64,000 nucleotides of DNA from contig CABHOK010000018.1 of the NCBI GenBank assembly GCA_902168205.1, positions 62,001 to 126,000 on the forward strand. The letters run 5' to 3'. Position numbers and translations under genes: made by a program. The DNA is from an uncultured Chitinophaga sp. GTDB lineage: Bacteria; Bacteroidota; Bacteroidia; Cytophagales; Cyclobacteriaceae. Of this stretch, positions 8,283-17,272 are shown piece by piece. The notes below the pieces were generated by a model that saw nothing but the letters and a program-made list of their open reading frames with translations, was not told the DNA's origin and ran no database searches. Position 1 is the first letter of the stretch, and the number at the start of each line of letters is the position of its first letter.

Positions 8283-8924
8283 ATGAAAGTGATGATCGGA
8301 ATTGCTGATGATCAGCAGTTATTTTTAAAGTCACTGGTAACGCTCGTCAATACCTTTGGCCAGTTTACAGTTGTACTGGATGCGCAGAACGGAAACGATC
8401 TTTTGGATAAACTGGAAAGGACGAAGCAAGAACCCAGCATTATTTTATTGGACGTAAACATGCCCGGCATGGACGGTATACATGCGGCCCGGCAGATTTC
8501 GCAACGATACCCTGCTATAAAACTGGTGGCTTTGTCTATGAAGGATGATGACACCACAATTATCAGTATGTTCAAAGCCGGGTGCTGTGCTTACCTGGTA
8601 AAAGATATACATCCCGATGAGTTGGAGAAAGCATTGAGCGAAGTATATAGTAAGGGATTTTATAATGCAGATGCTGTAAATATAAATTTCCGCCGGTTGC
8701 TTGCGCACGGGGATAAGAGTAATGAGACAAGGTTTACAGATCGTGAGATGACGTTTCTGCGATTGGCATGTACTGACATGACCTATAAACAAATTGCTTC
8801 GGAAATGAGTCTTGCCGAGCGCACCATTGACGGTTATCGTGAAGCGTTGTTCGAAAAGCTTAATGTGCAGAGCAGGGTAGGGATGGCGATGGAAGCTATA
8901 CGGAGAAAGTTGGTGGAGATTTAG
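8283..8924 (+). CDS. NarL/LuxR-type response regulator
   Basis: A 213-residue two-domain regulator. The receiver domain (about 1-120) has the acidic pair D9/D10, phospho-acceptor D57 in ILLDVNMPGMDG, and a conserved Lys in YLVKDIHPDE. The C-terminal domain (about 148-210) is a LuxR-type helix-turn-helix: FTDREMTFLRLACTDMTYKQIA then ERTIDGYREALFEKLNV. Such proteins are phosphorylated by HisKA_3-type kinases. The only such kinase nearby is the one at 10686, two genes downstream, so they are the likely pair. The small protein A2 gene starts 33 bp after its stop on the same strand and may be in the same transcript, which ties the peptidase module to the signalling genes. Confidence 0.9.
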   Translation: MKVMIGIADDQQLFLKSLVTLVNTFGQFTVVLDAQNGNDLLDKLERTKQEPSIILLDVNMPGMDGIHAARQISQRYPAIKLVALSMKDDDTTIISMFKAGCCAYLVKDIHPDELEKALSEVYSKGFYNADAVNINFRRLLAHGDKSNETRFTDREMTFLRLACTDMTYKQIASEMSLAERTIDGYREALFEKLNVQSRVGMAMEAIRRKLVEI

Positions 8925-8957
8925 TATATTCTATTCCTATAACATTATCATATTATT

Positions 8958-9311
8958 ATGCAACGAAGAGTAAAACTTGGTGCCTTTCAGGATTTGGCGA
9001 CAACCACACCTGATGTAAAATTTTCAAGCAACGGAAAAAGTCTGATCATTGCATTTGCATTTAAGTCAGAGGCGATTCCTTCAAATGATCCTGTGACTCC
9101 AACACATCCGAAAAGAAACACGCACCGCGACATTATTGATATTAGTGGATCAGTATACGGTGGAAGTCTGGATGCAACGCTCTATGGTAGTTCTGAAGAT
9201 TCAAGTACTGTTGTTTTAACCTTGAAACTAAATTCCAAAGTTCCGGGAACTGGTGCCGGATTGGTATCGGCAAAGAGAGGTGGGGCGAAGAAGGCTGTGA
9301 AGAGGAAGTAA
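8958..9311 (+). CDS. small protein A2, paralogue of the gene at 6278, unknown function
   Basis: A 117-residue paralogue of small protein A1 with the same start (MQRR.KLG), the K-R-N-T-H-R-D motif at residues 52-58, and LNSKVPGTG at 91-99. It differs at the end, where a strongly basic tail (AKRGGAKKAVKRK) replaces the polar tail of A1. No signal peptide. It follows the response regulator by 33 bp and converges with peptidase P2, with only 19 bp between the two stop codons. A role as substrate, inhibitor or DNA/RNA-binding partner is conceivable; none is supported directly. Confidence 0.7.
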   Translation: MQRRVKLGAFQDLATTTPDVKFSSNGKSLIIAFAFKSEAIPSNDPVTPTHPKRNTHRDIIDISGSVYGGSLDATLYGSSEDSSTVVLTLKLNSKVPGTGAGLVSAKRGGAKKAVKRK

Positions 9312-9330
9312 ATCTTACTTGCCGCAGATA

Positions 9331-10668
9331 TCAAATGTCTGTCTTTTCAGGTGAGGTGATTTCGATCATTTCAATATAGCGTGCTATAAAAGCATCCCAG
9401 GTAAATCTTTTCACAAATTCAGTTGGAGATAACCCCGACTCACGCATATATAGATCGCGAAAGAGCGAATGATATATGCCTGGTGTTTTGGGAAGATATA
9501 TTGAGAAGCACGATGGAGCTTTAAATTCATCAGATGCTTCGTTTGTAAAATCTTCTCCTACGAATGATTCAACCACCACTTTCTCAAGAAACGATTGGAT
9601 TACTTCATAGCCATTGTTTTGAAATAATGCCGGAGCTTCATTGTATAAACAGGTTATGAAATTTCTGAAATCAATGAGTGCAAATATTTCTATGTTGGGT
9701 GCTATATATCCACATTTTGATAAAGCAGTTTTTATTTCCTGGAAATAACGCGGAAGTTCCCGGATAAGCGTCTTGCTCAACTCGTCAAATTGCTTTGCTA
9801 TCGATGGATACCATGATAAGTCATTGGCAAATAAGGCAACGGAACGCTTAAACTCATTTGAATTGTTAGGGTCAGTCTCGTATGAAAAAGTTGTGACAAT
9901 CAACCTGGATAACGACTCTGAGGATATATATGGGTTGCATGAGATTGCCTCCAGTATTGTCTTATGATTAAAGGTATCGGCAAAGTACATCAATGTTTCA
10001 AATGCAACCAGATATTCTGCGCATGAACTCAATTCATATCCGGTGTCAAAAAATTGTAAGTAACAATTCGACATAGCGATAACTCCCATTTTCTTACCAG
10101 AGAAAGAAGACGCAATAGCATTCCGTAACTCAGTTATGTTCAGAATTTGTACATCACTCTCAGTCAGAAACTGTCGTGCTTTGGGTTTTAAGGCTGGAAA
10201 AGCATTATATAGTTTAAAATAAAGGGGCAAAGGATTTTTTGAATTTACTATTCGAGGAGCTTCATCGCTGCCCCCGAAAATTCCAAATGGTTGTCCATGA
10301 TCCCAAGTGAACAATGCATATTGCTCTGCAGGAAAATTGTCCTGCACTATATCTTTGAAGAAGAAAGTAACGCTTGCTTCGTCCAGTATATCAAATTGTG
10401 GATTTTCTGAAATTAACGTTAACGAGTTTTCAGCAATTTCTATCGTGTAGAATAGTGTTGTGAAACCTGCTGATGGCCGGTTCGTGCCCCTGGGAAAATT
10501 GGTTGGGACAAGATTTGAATCAATATTTATACATAAAACGATCGCGATATCTTTTGTTTTCCGGGCTTCCAGGAGTTGATTGATGACTGCTGCCATATCC
10601 TGAACTTGCGCAGACAAGCTTTTCATAAGGAAAATTATGGTCCACTTAAATTCATTTTGTTGGATCAT
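9331..10668 (-). CDS. clostripain-like (C11, caspase-fold) cysteine peptidase P2
   Basis: A 445-residue paralogue of P1, colinear throughout. The catalytic pair is kept: His124 in WDHGQPFGIF and Cys202 in MSNCYLQFFDTGYEL, then YLVAFETLMYF. There is no signal peptide, so it should act in the cytoplasm. The start codon lies only 17 bp from the start of the divergent sensor kinase, so one of the two must be transcribed from a promoter inside the other gene or share a very compact promoter. The tail (EMIEITSPEKTDI) lies beyond the region shared with P1. Confidence in the family is good because both motifs are kept in two diverged copies; the biological role is unknown. Confidence 0.75.
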   Translation of the reverse strand: MIQQNEFKWTIIFLMKSLSAQVQDMAAVINQLLEARKTKDIAIVLCINIDSNLVPTNFPRGTNRPSAGFTTLFYTIEIAENSLTLISENPQFDILDEASVTFFFKDIVQDNFPAEQYALFTWDHGQPFGIFGGSDEAPRIVNSKNPLPLYFKLYNAFPALKPKARQFLTESDVQILNITELRNAIASSFSGKKMGVIAMSNCYLQFFDTGYELSSCAEYLVAFETLMYFADTFNHKTILEAISCNPYISSESLSRLIVTTFSYETDPNNSNEFKRSVALFANDLSWYPSIAKQFDELSKTLIRELPRYFQEIKTALSKCGYIAPNIEIFALIDFRNFITCLYNEAPALFQNNGYEVIQSFLEKVVVESFVGEDFTNEASDEFKAPSCFSIYLPKTPGIYHSLFRDLYMRESGLSPTEFVKRFTWDAFIARYIEMIEITSPEKTDI

Positions 10669-10685
10669 TTTCGTAGCTTACTATT

Positions 10686-13600
10686 TTGGTTGTGAAAAGC
10701 TTTGGCTATTATATACTCCTAACTGTTATACTCTATCCAACGGTCGCGTGTCTTGGCCAGGAGACGAAGTTTGTTACGCCTATTAAATATACCCAAAACG
10801 AAGGACTGTCGAGTTACTACACTACAAAAATTGTTAAGGATTCCTATGGCTTTCTGTGGATTGGGACACAGGAAGGTCTTAACCTTTTCGATGGAAATCG
10901 CTTCCAGACATTCACCAAACGTTCACCTGCCAAGCAAAAGCTAAACGGAAGTTTTGTCTCTGATATTCTCGAGGACAAAAAGAGAAACTGTCTCTGGGTG
11001 TTATTGTCGTATGGTGAAGCATGTTCGATCGACTTGCAAACGCGCAGGGTAACGCGCAGAATTTCACTAGACACCAGTAATCCCGAAAATGTGAAGTGGA
11101 GACGATGTCTGGCGCTGAAAGGTGATACTTTGTGGATTGCCGGATTGGACTTTGCCTATGCCTATCATATACCAGAAGGAAAAAGTTTGTCAATCGATAT
11201 TCATGCAAAGTGTCAGCTTGATAAAGGTGAACTTAATATCTCGATGATATACTTTGATCATCAACAACGGATGATCCTCTGCGTGGATGGATATGGTATC
11301 ATTATACTTGATAAAAACCTGGAGCTTCTTCGCACGTTCCGCGAGACAGAGTTAAACACATCCGGTGCCAATACCCGGCTTCGCTTTTGGGATGCCGTTA
11401 TGTTGAAGCGTACGCTCTACATGGCCAGCAGTATAGGACTGAAAATGCTCGATACTGACAAATTAAAAATCGTACAGCGCTCCGATAATAGAAGCCCGTT
11501 GATATACCATTCAGAAATGCAAAGCATTGCGGCTTCATCTGATTCCTCTTTGTTGCTATCTACATCAAAAGGTATATATGAGTATAACCTGGCATCCAGG
11601 CAAACAACGATATATAGAGATAATAACCCGGATCATAATTTATTTACTTCAACGTATGATATATACTACGACACCGCGACTCATCGGGCATGGCTTGGTA
11701 CATTAGCCGGAATTGCTTCTTTCCCTACACGGGCTACTCACTTTCGATCATTTTCGGAATATGGCTATGAGGTCAAGCTTAAGCACTTATTTTCGTTACT
11801 ACCTGTTTCGAAAGATATACTTTACTGTGGTGATGAGAATGGTATATACAAGGTAAATACCCGTACAAGTGAAATCGTGCAGATAGACAAGGCCAGTTCT
11901 AATCTGATGCTTTTCAAGGATGCCCGGAATCACGTGTTCGTTTCGAACAAGAATGGTTTTTATATCATTGAAGGTGATAAGCTCAAGCCGGCACATACCA
12001 TTATACCATCGTTGAAAATACTGAATTCAGATCACCTTAGCTGCGGCATTCAATACAACGATTCGCTGGTGTTGTTTGGAAGCATTGTGCAGAAGGGACT
12101 GGCGGTTTGGAATACAAACACGAATAAAATCCAGATTTTTCATCGGCAGTCTAAGGAAACATCGATTGACGGACTCTCGATTATCAATTACTTGTATAAA
12201 ACAAAAGGTGAAGATGCAATGATTCTCACCGAACGATCAATAATTGCTTTTAATCCGCTTACTCATAAATATACTACGCATACACTTCGCGATAATCTGA
12301 CACAAGAAGTGATGAGTAACTTTATGGACATGTGCGAAATGGAAGATCGATTTTATATTGCCACATATGGAGATGGATTGATTGAAACAGATAAGAAGTT
12401 TCAGGTTAAGAAAATAATTCGTTCCGAGGACGGGCTAAATAACACCTGTATATATCGGGTTTTTCCTTTTTTGAATAAAGCTATACTGGCTACGACAAAT
12501 GAAGGAATATCGGTTATATATCTGAACCCCTTAAAAGTTAAAAACTATTTTCAGACCGATGGACTTAACACGAACGCTTTTGAGCAGCTCTGCGGTTATC
12601 AGGACGAGCGCTATATACTAGCCGGAGGTATTGATGGTTTTACAATTATAGATCCTGCGCTGCTGCCCCGCAACGAACGACCACCTGATCTATATTTCTG
12701 GAATACAAAAGTGAATGCAAAGTCGCGCGTGATTGATTCATGTCATATCAGGATGAAAGCTATAACTATACCTACTGATGTCTTGCAAACAACAGTATCA
12801 TTTTCTGCACTTAATTTCAGCAATCCCAAGGAAGTAAGGTATGCCTATAAAATCAATGAACTTAACAATGACTGGATTGATTTGGGTAAACAAAATTTTG
12901 TGGACTTGATTGGGCTCTCTCCCGGTAACTACACACTTCAGGTTCGTGCCGCCAACGAAGACGGTATCTGGAGTGAGACACCCCTTGCGTTGAGTCTTAC
13001 CTATATGCCAAAGTGGTACCAGACGGGTATATTTAAATTGGCAATTATACTGATGGGCGGTGTTTTAATTTACGCATTGCTGCGTTACCGCATCGATCAA
13101 TTACGAAAGCAGCAGGAGATACGGAAAGAAATTGGGAACGATTTGCATGATGATATAGGAAGTGTGCTGAATACATTGAAAATCTTTACGCACTTGGCAA
13201 AGCGTGAACCCGAAAATAAACTTCATCTTGATCAAATTGAAGAATCAATAACGCAGGCGACTACAGGCTTGCGTGACATGATTTGGGTATTGGAAGAATC
13301 AGAAGATACAATCTTTGAGTTAATGGAACGCATCAGAAAATTTGCTTTTCCTGTTTGCGTTGCCAACCAGATTGAATTGCATGTAAATATAGCTGCCGAT
13401 AAAAAGACAAAACCTCTCATTAAAACTGAAAAGCGGAACCTGCTGCTTTTTGCCAAGGAAACAATCAACAACAGTATAAAATACGCCCAATGCAAAAATA
13501 TAACAGTATCGCTTGCACAGAATGGGAATGCGATACGACTAAAAATTGTTGATGATGGAATGGGCTTCGATTTGCAACAGATAACCTATGGTAAAGGATT

Positions 13601-13697
13601 AAAAAGCATTCAGCTGAGAGCACTTCAGATAAATTTTAAGTTTGCCATGGTATCGTCACCCGGCAAGGGCACATCAGTTGAAGTGTGGTGCGAGTAA
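10686..13697 (+). CDS. beta-propeller sensor histidine kinase (Reg_prop / Y_Y_Y / HisKA_3)
   Basis: A 1003-residue membrane sensor. A signal sequence (about 1-25) is followed by a periplasmic two-propeller region (about 30-690) with repeated DSYGFLWIGTQEGLNLFDG-type blades. Next come a Y_Y_Y domain (about 700-770), one transmembrane helix (about 780-800), a HisKA_3 dimerisation domain with phospho-acceptor His near residue 821 (GNDLHDDIGS), and a HATPase domain (ETINNSIKYA, DDGMGFDL, GKGLKSI). There is no fused receiver or AraC domain, so it needs a separate regulator; the NarL-type protein at 8283 is the obvious one. The reading frame is closed by a stop at 10674, and only TTG (10686) or GTG (10692) can serve as start. 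Confidence 0.9.
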   Translation: MVVKSFGYYILLTVILYPTVACLGQETKFVTPIKYTQNEGLSSYYTTKIVKDSYGFLWIGTQEGLNLFDGNRFQTFTKRSPAKQKLNGSFVSDILEDKKRNCLWVLLSYGEACSIDLQTRRVTRRISLDTSNPENVKWRRCLALKGDTLWIAGLDFAYAYHIPEGKSLSIDIHAKCQLDKGELNISMIYFDHQQRMILCVDGYGIIILDKNLELLRTFRETELNTSGANTRLRFWDAVMLKRTLYMASSIGLKMLDTDKLKIVQRSDNRSPLIYHSEMQSIAASSDSSLLLSTSKGIYEYNLASRQTTIYRDNNPDHNLFTSTYDIYYDTATHRAWLGTLAGIASFPTRATHFRSFSEYGYEVKLKHLFSLLPVSKDILYCGDENGIYKVNTRTSEIVQIDKASSNLMLFKDARNHVFVSNKNGFYIIEGDKLKPAHTIIPSLKILNSDHLSCGIQYNDSLVLFGSIVQKGLAVWNTNTNKIQIFHRQSKETSIDGLSIINYLYKTKGEDAMILTERSIIAFNPLTHKYTTHTLRDNLTQEVMSNFMDMCEMEDRFYIATYGDGLIETDKKFQVKKIIRSEDGLNNTCIYRVFPFLNKAILATTNEGISVIYLNPLKVKNYFQTDGLNTNAFEQLCGYQDERYILAGGIDGFTIIDPALLPRNERPPDLYFWNTKVNAKSRVIDSCHIRMKAITIPTDVLQTTVSFSALNFSNPKEVRYAYKINELNNDWIDLGKQNFVDLIGLSPGNYTLQVRAANEDGIWSETPLALSLTYMPKWYQTGIFKLAIILMGGVLIYALLRYRIDQLRKQQEIRKEIGNDLHDDIGSVLNTLKIFTHLAKREPENKLHLDQIEESITQATTGLRDMIWVLEESEDTIFELMERIRKFAFPVCVANQIELHVNIAADKKTKPLIKTEKRNLLLFAKETINNSIKYAQCKNITVSLAQNGNAIRLKIVDDGMGFDLQQITYGKGLKSIQLRALQINFKFAMVSSPGKGTSVEVWCE

Positions 13698-13778
13698 ACA
13701 TAAAAGACCCTGAATTTCTTCAGAGCCTTTCCGACCTAAACCTGAGATGTTGTGAGTGTTACCTACGCGTGATCATCT

Positions 13779-16156
13779 CTACTCATCGCGCAGTGTTTTT
13801 ACAGGATCCATCGTGGCGATGGTATATATCTTGTAACCAATGGTAAGACCGCAGATTGTTAATAATAATCCGACTGCCATGGCAGCGGCATATATATCAA
13901 CGCCTTTATAGTATCGCCACATGTTACTCATAATTGTATTTGACCATGTATAGCCGGCCCAGGCTCCCAGTGCTGAGGCTACCAACAGGATGATGATAAA
14001 TTCTGCATTAATAATTCGACTGATATTGAAGACGGAGGCTCCGAGTATTTTTCGAACGCCAATCTCTTTCATACGCTTCACAATATTTAAGGACACCAGG
14101 CTGAATAGTCCTGTAACGGAAAGAAGCAGAGCAAGTGTTCCTAGGAATGTATATCCATACACAACACTCATGTTGAGATTCGTCACTGTCTGCAAATCGG
14201 AAGACAGCATGCGGGGGTATAGCCTGTTGGGAAATATTTTATACCACTCTTTCTGCATGTAGTCCTGAACGGAAGCTATATTTTCAGCCTTTGCATTTAC
14301 AATAATATTACTGTACTGATCGGCCGGTATATAGCGCATCATAAGCGCATCGCGATCACGCCATAATCCCTGTGTATATATGTCTTTTACGACACCAATC
14401 ACAAAAAGACGAATGCTATCGCGCCAAACAATTTCTTTACCCAGCGGCTGCGTGAGTCCAAAGAGTGTAGCCATGTTTTCAGTGATGATCACGGACTCTT
14501 TCATATCTGTTTCTGAGTTGCTGATGAAATCACGACCCTGGGTAAGTTGCAGGTTGAACGTCTTCAGGTAATCATCACCTGCTTCAACGATATCTACTTC
14601 GGCCTTTTTCATTTCATGTTCAACCGCTTCGTGCATTCTGAAAGAACCAATGCTGCTTTTGGCCCCTGCTATCGAAAGTATCTCCGGATTGTTTTGTAAT
14701 GCGTTTCGGTACGTATCAAATTCACTTCTATTGTTTACCGGAGCAATCAGAGAACCGCGAATATCAAAACCAAGATCATACTCCCGTTGGTAACGTGCAT
14801 TTTGTAAGAATGCAAACGCACTGACAATCGAGATCAATGAAATGGCAAATTGCAGGCAGAGCGGGTAAAATAGTTGGTGCCTCCAAACTTGAGTTTGCCC
14901 TTAAGTATACTTACCGGTTGAAATTTACTGATATAAAATGCAGGATAACTTCCCGCTATAATACCGGTAATGATCAGCAACGCGATAATAAAAAATAATA
15001 TAGACGGTTGATCAAAATAGTTTACTTCCAGGTGGATATTATTTCCGGTCATGAGGTTCCAGCCTTCTACGAGGAAGTTTGTCAGCGCGACACCAACGAT
15101 CAGTGCAAGCAGGCAGGCGCAGGTGGTTTCTCCTATAAATTGAATGATGAGTTGTATCCGCACACTTCCCATTACTTTGCGGATGCCAATCTCTTTTAAC
15201 CGTCTGGAAGAAATAGCAATGGCAGTATTGGTCAGGTTAAAGCACGCGATCAACAGAATCAATCCGCTCATAATAACAGACCCAATGATGGCTGCTACGG
15301 GTGGTGCACCCCACGTTTGGGAGCGAACGTCTTCGTCACGGTCATGATGCGCCATACTCAAAAAAGGATCGAGGGCGAACTCGGCCAATTGGAAGTTTTC
15401 CTGGACTTCGTTGTTATTTTTGATATAGGGTTGAAGTTGTTTATATACTATATCTTTTCGATCTGTATGGTTGATCTGGATAAATAATGTTCCCAACTGG
15501 TGCCAGTCATTTTCAGGTGCATGCGGGAACTCATCTTTATAGTTCTCGAAATTCATGAACGCTAAACCGCCTTGCTTGTGGAAAGATGAGTTCATAGGTG
15601 GATCCTGAAATATACCGGCAATCTTTACCTCTTTCAGTTCCTGGCCATACACTTGTGTCATAGTTTTACCCAAGGCTTCTGCCGGACTATTGAATAAACG
15701 CACAGCCATGGACTCACTGATCAGTACATTACTTTTATCGCGAATGACATCGGATGAGCCTGCGATAAAATTGAACGAAAACATCTGGAAGAAATCAGGC
15801 TCTACGTATGAGACCCGCGAAGCAAACAAGTCATCTTCGCGCTTGAAATTTGAATACGAGTCGGTATACAAGGAGGAATGATCTACATCCTGGAAAGTCT
15901 TTTCCATAATTTCGCCCAGTGGAAGCGATGCATAGCCAAAACGTGTAGATGTATTTTCGAACGATCGTATTACACTGACGCGATAAATGTGCTCACCGTT
16001 TTTATGTACCGTATCGAAGTCAGAGTCGTATTGGTAGGCGAGGTAACTCACGATACAACAGGCAAGCGCGATGCCCATGCCGAATACATTGATAATGATG
16101 AAGGCCTTGTTCTTCATCATGCTTCGATAGGTTATGAGCAGGTAATTTTTAATCAT
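13779..16156 (-). pseudogene. MacB/FtsX-type permease disrupted by a frameshift
   Basis: Two reading frames together make one permease of the usual length (about 790 residues). The 5' part (16156 to 14834) has the N-terminal membrane helix, a MacB periplasmic domain and the first FtsX domain, and runs out at YFTRSACNLPFH. The other frame resumes at once with LQFAISLISIVSAFAF, the start of the next membrane helix, then a second MacB domain and FtsX domain ending in PVKTLRDE. Compared with intact copies here (LRKSLVVVQF in 24631-27099), about 7 bases are missing between TRS and LQF near 14850. The downstream frame has no ATG, only a TTG at 14837, so separate translation is unlikely. A sequencing error or programmed shift cannot be excluded from one sequence. 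Confidence 0.75.
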
Positions 16157-16328
16157 GGTTCGGGTATGTCAATATGTATGCCAGTGAGCAGGATATTGCA
16201 AAATAGCGAATTCAGCAAAGTATACCGTTCATTCACATACACTTTTGTCCGCGAATGGACGTGCTTTGGCAATGCTGGTTCATGTGTTTTGCTAAAGTTT
16301 TGATGTGAGCATCGAACAATATTTTACT

Positions 16329-16336
16329 TACATTTG
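16329..16336 (+). promoter_or_regulatory. -7 box of the methyltransferase gene promoter
   Basis: TACATTTG matches TAnnTTTG and ends 20 bp before the ATG at 16357. A TTTG at 16299-16302 is too far upstream for a good -33 box, so only the -7 element is supported. Confidence 0.4.
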
Positions 16337-16356
16337 AACAGATATACTTAGGGTAA

Positions 16357-17109
16357 ATGCACGCTACGAAGAATGCTGGTACAGCCAGCGATACTGTTAA
16401 GTCTGGGGAATGGGGAAAATTTTGGGAAACTCAAAAGACAGCTTTTTACGAAGTGATGAAGATTGCAACGCAGGGTTTTGCAAAGAAGCTCGTTGCTACA
16501 TATCATATCGACAATTCCCATCATATACTTGACTATGGCTGTGGGCCTGCGTTTTTGATTGATGATCTGCAGCGCACCACGCAACATATAGCAGGTGTCG
16601 ATATAAATCCATTTTTTATTGAGCAGGCGAAACAGAATCATCCGCATTATACGTTTGCCCTGATCAGCACTGACATTGGGCAGACGCGCTTAACACTGCA
16701 ACAACAACTCGCGGAAAAGCAATATGATTTTATTATACTGCTCAGCATCTCGCAATATTTTCCGGATGTGCAGTCGTTCAGTCTGGTTATCGATATGTTG
16801 TCAGGTTATCTAACTAACGGGGGCAGAATTATTGTAGCCGATGTGATTGATCAAAAGACGTCATCGTATCGCGATGCGCTGGCGTTGTTATACCAGTGTC
16901 TCAAACGTGGTAAAGTCATTTCGTTCACGCGTTTCGTGCTATATGTTCTATTCTCCTCGTACTCCGAGACGTCAAAGAAAGCAAAGTTACTGACTATATC
17001 GTACCAGGAGGTGAATGCCGTGGCTGCAGGTTGTGGTTTGAAATGTGAATCGGTGCCAGGGTTGACGATTCATCCTTCGCGGAGTAATTATGTTTTAAGT
17101 AAGAAGTAA
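16357..17109 (+). CDS. class I SAM-dependent methyltransferase
   Basis: A 250-residue soluble methyltransferase. Motif I is ILDYGCGPAFLIDDL (about residues 56-70). The acidic residue ending strand 2 is in IAGVDINPFFIEQAK, and motif IV is YDFIILLSISQYFPD. The closing strands GGRIIVADVI complete the Rossmann-like fold. The substrate is unknown; nothing in the surroundings points to a pathway. The gene stands alone, divergent from the frameshifted permease. It is followed by a heptamer repeat patch and a bidirectional-looking terminator before the convergent surface protein gene. Confidence 0.82.
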   Translation: MHATKNAGTASDTVKSGEWGKFWETQKTAFYEVMKIATQGFAKKLVATYHIDNSHHILDYGCGPAFLIDDLQRTTQHIAGVDINPFFIEQAKQNHPHYTFALISTDIGQTRLTLQQQLAEKQYDFIILLSISQYFPDVQSFSLVIDMLSGYLTNGGRIIVADVIDQKTSSYRDALALLYQCLKRGKVISFTRFVLYVLFSSYSETSKKAKLLTISYQEVNAVAAGCGLKCESVPGLTIHPSRSNYVLSKK

Positions 17110-17116
17110 AGAGATG

Positions 17117-17148
17117 GCTGTGAGCAGTTAGCCTCTGGCTGCTAGTGG
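17117..17148. repeat. 7-bp-period intergenic patch
   Basis: Four consecutive heptamers, GCTGTGA GCAGTTA GCCTCTG GCTGCTA, followed by GTGG, directly after the methyltransferase stop codon. It belongs to the dispersed GC(T/A)GCTA-like family listed in the findings. Confidence 0.55.
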
Positions 17149-17234
17149 ATTTTAGTTGAAAATACGTTTCTACTACTTGGCAGAAATAGAGTAAGGAGTA
17201 ATTTTTCTGCAAAAAAAATATTAAAATGTATAGA

Positions 17235-17270
17235 AAAGGAGGCTATGAATGTTCGTAGCCTCCTTTATTT
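17235..17270. terminator. terminator between convergent genes
   Basis: An 11-bp perfect stem (17235-17245 with 17256-17266) with a 10-nt loop. It is followed on the + strand by ATTTTG and on the - strand by TTTTC. It lies just beyond the stop of the surface protein (17273) and can serve both convergent genes. Confidence 0.75.
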
Positions 17271-17272
17271 TG

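Noticed and set aside
6716-10668. Toxin-antitoxin or gasdermin system
   Set aside because: The A proteins have no gasdermin-like length or hydrophobic segments, and the convergent gene order is not that of a toxin-antitoxin operon.
13779-14837. The 352-codon frame as a separate short permease gene
   Set aside because: It starts only at TTG in the middle of a membrane helix and continues the upstream frame exactly, so a frameshift is simpler.
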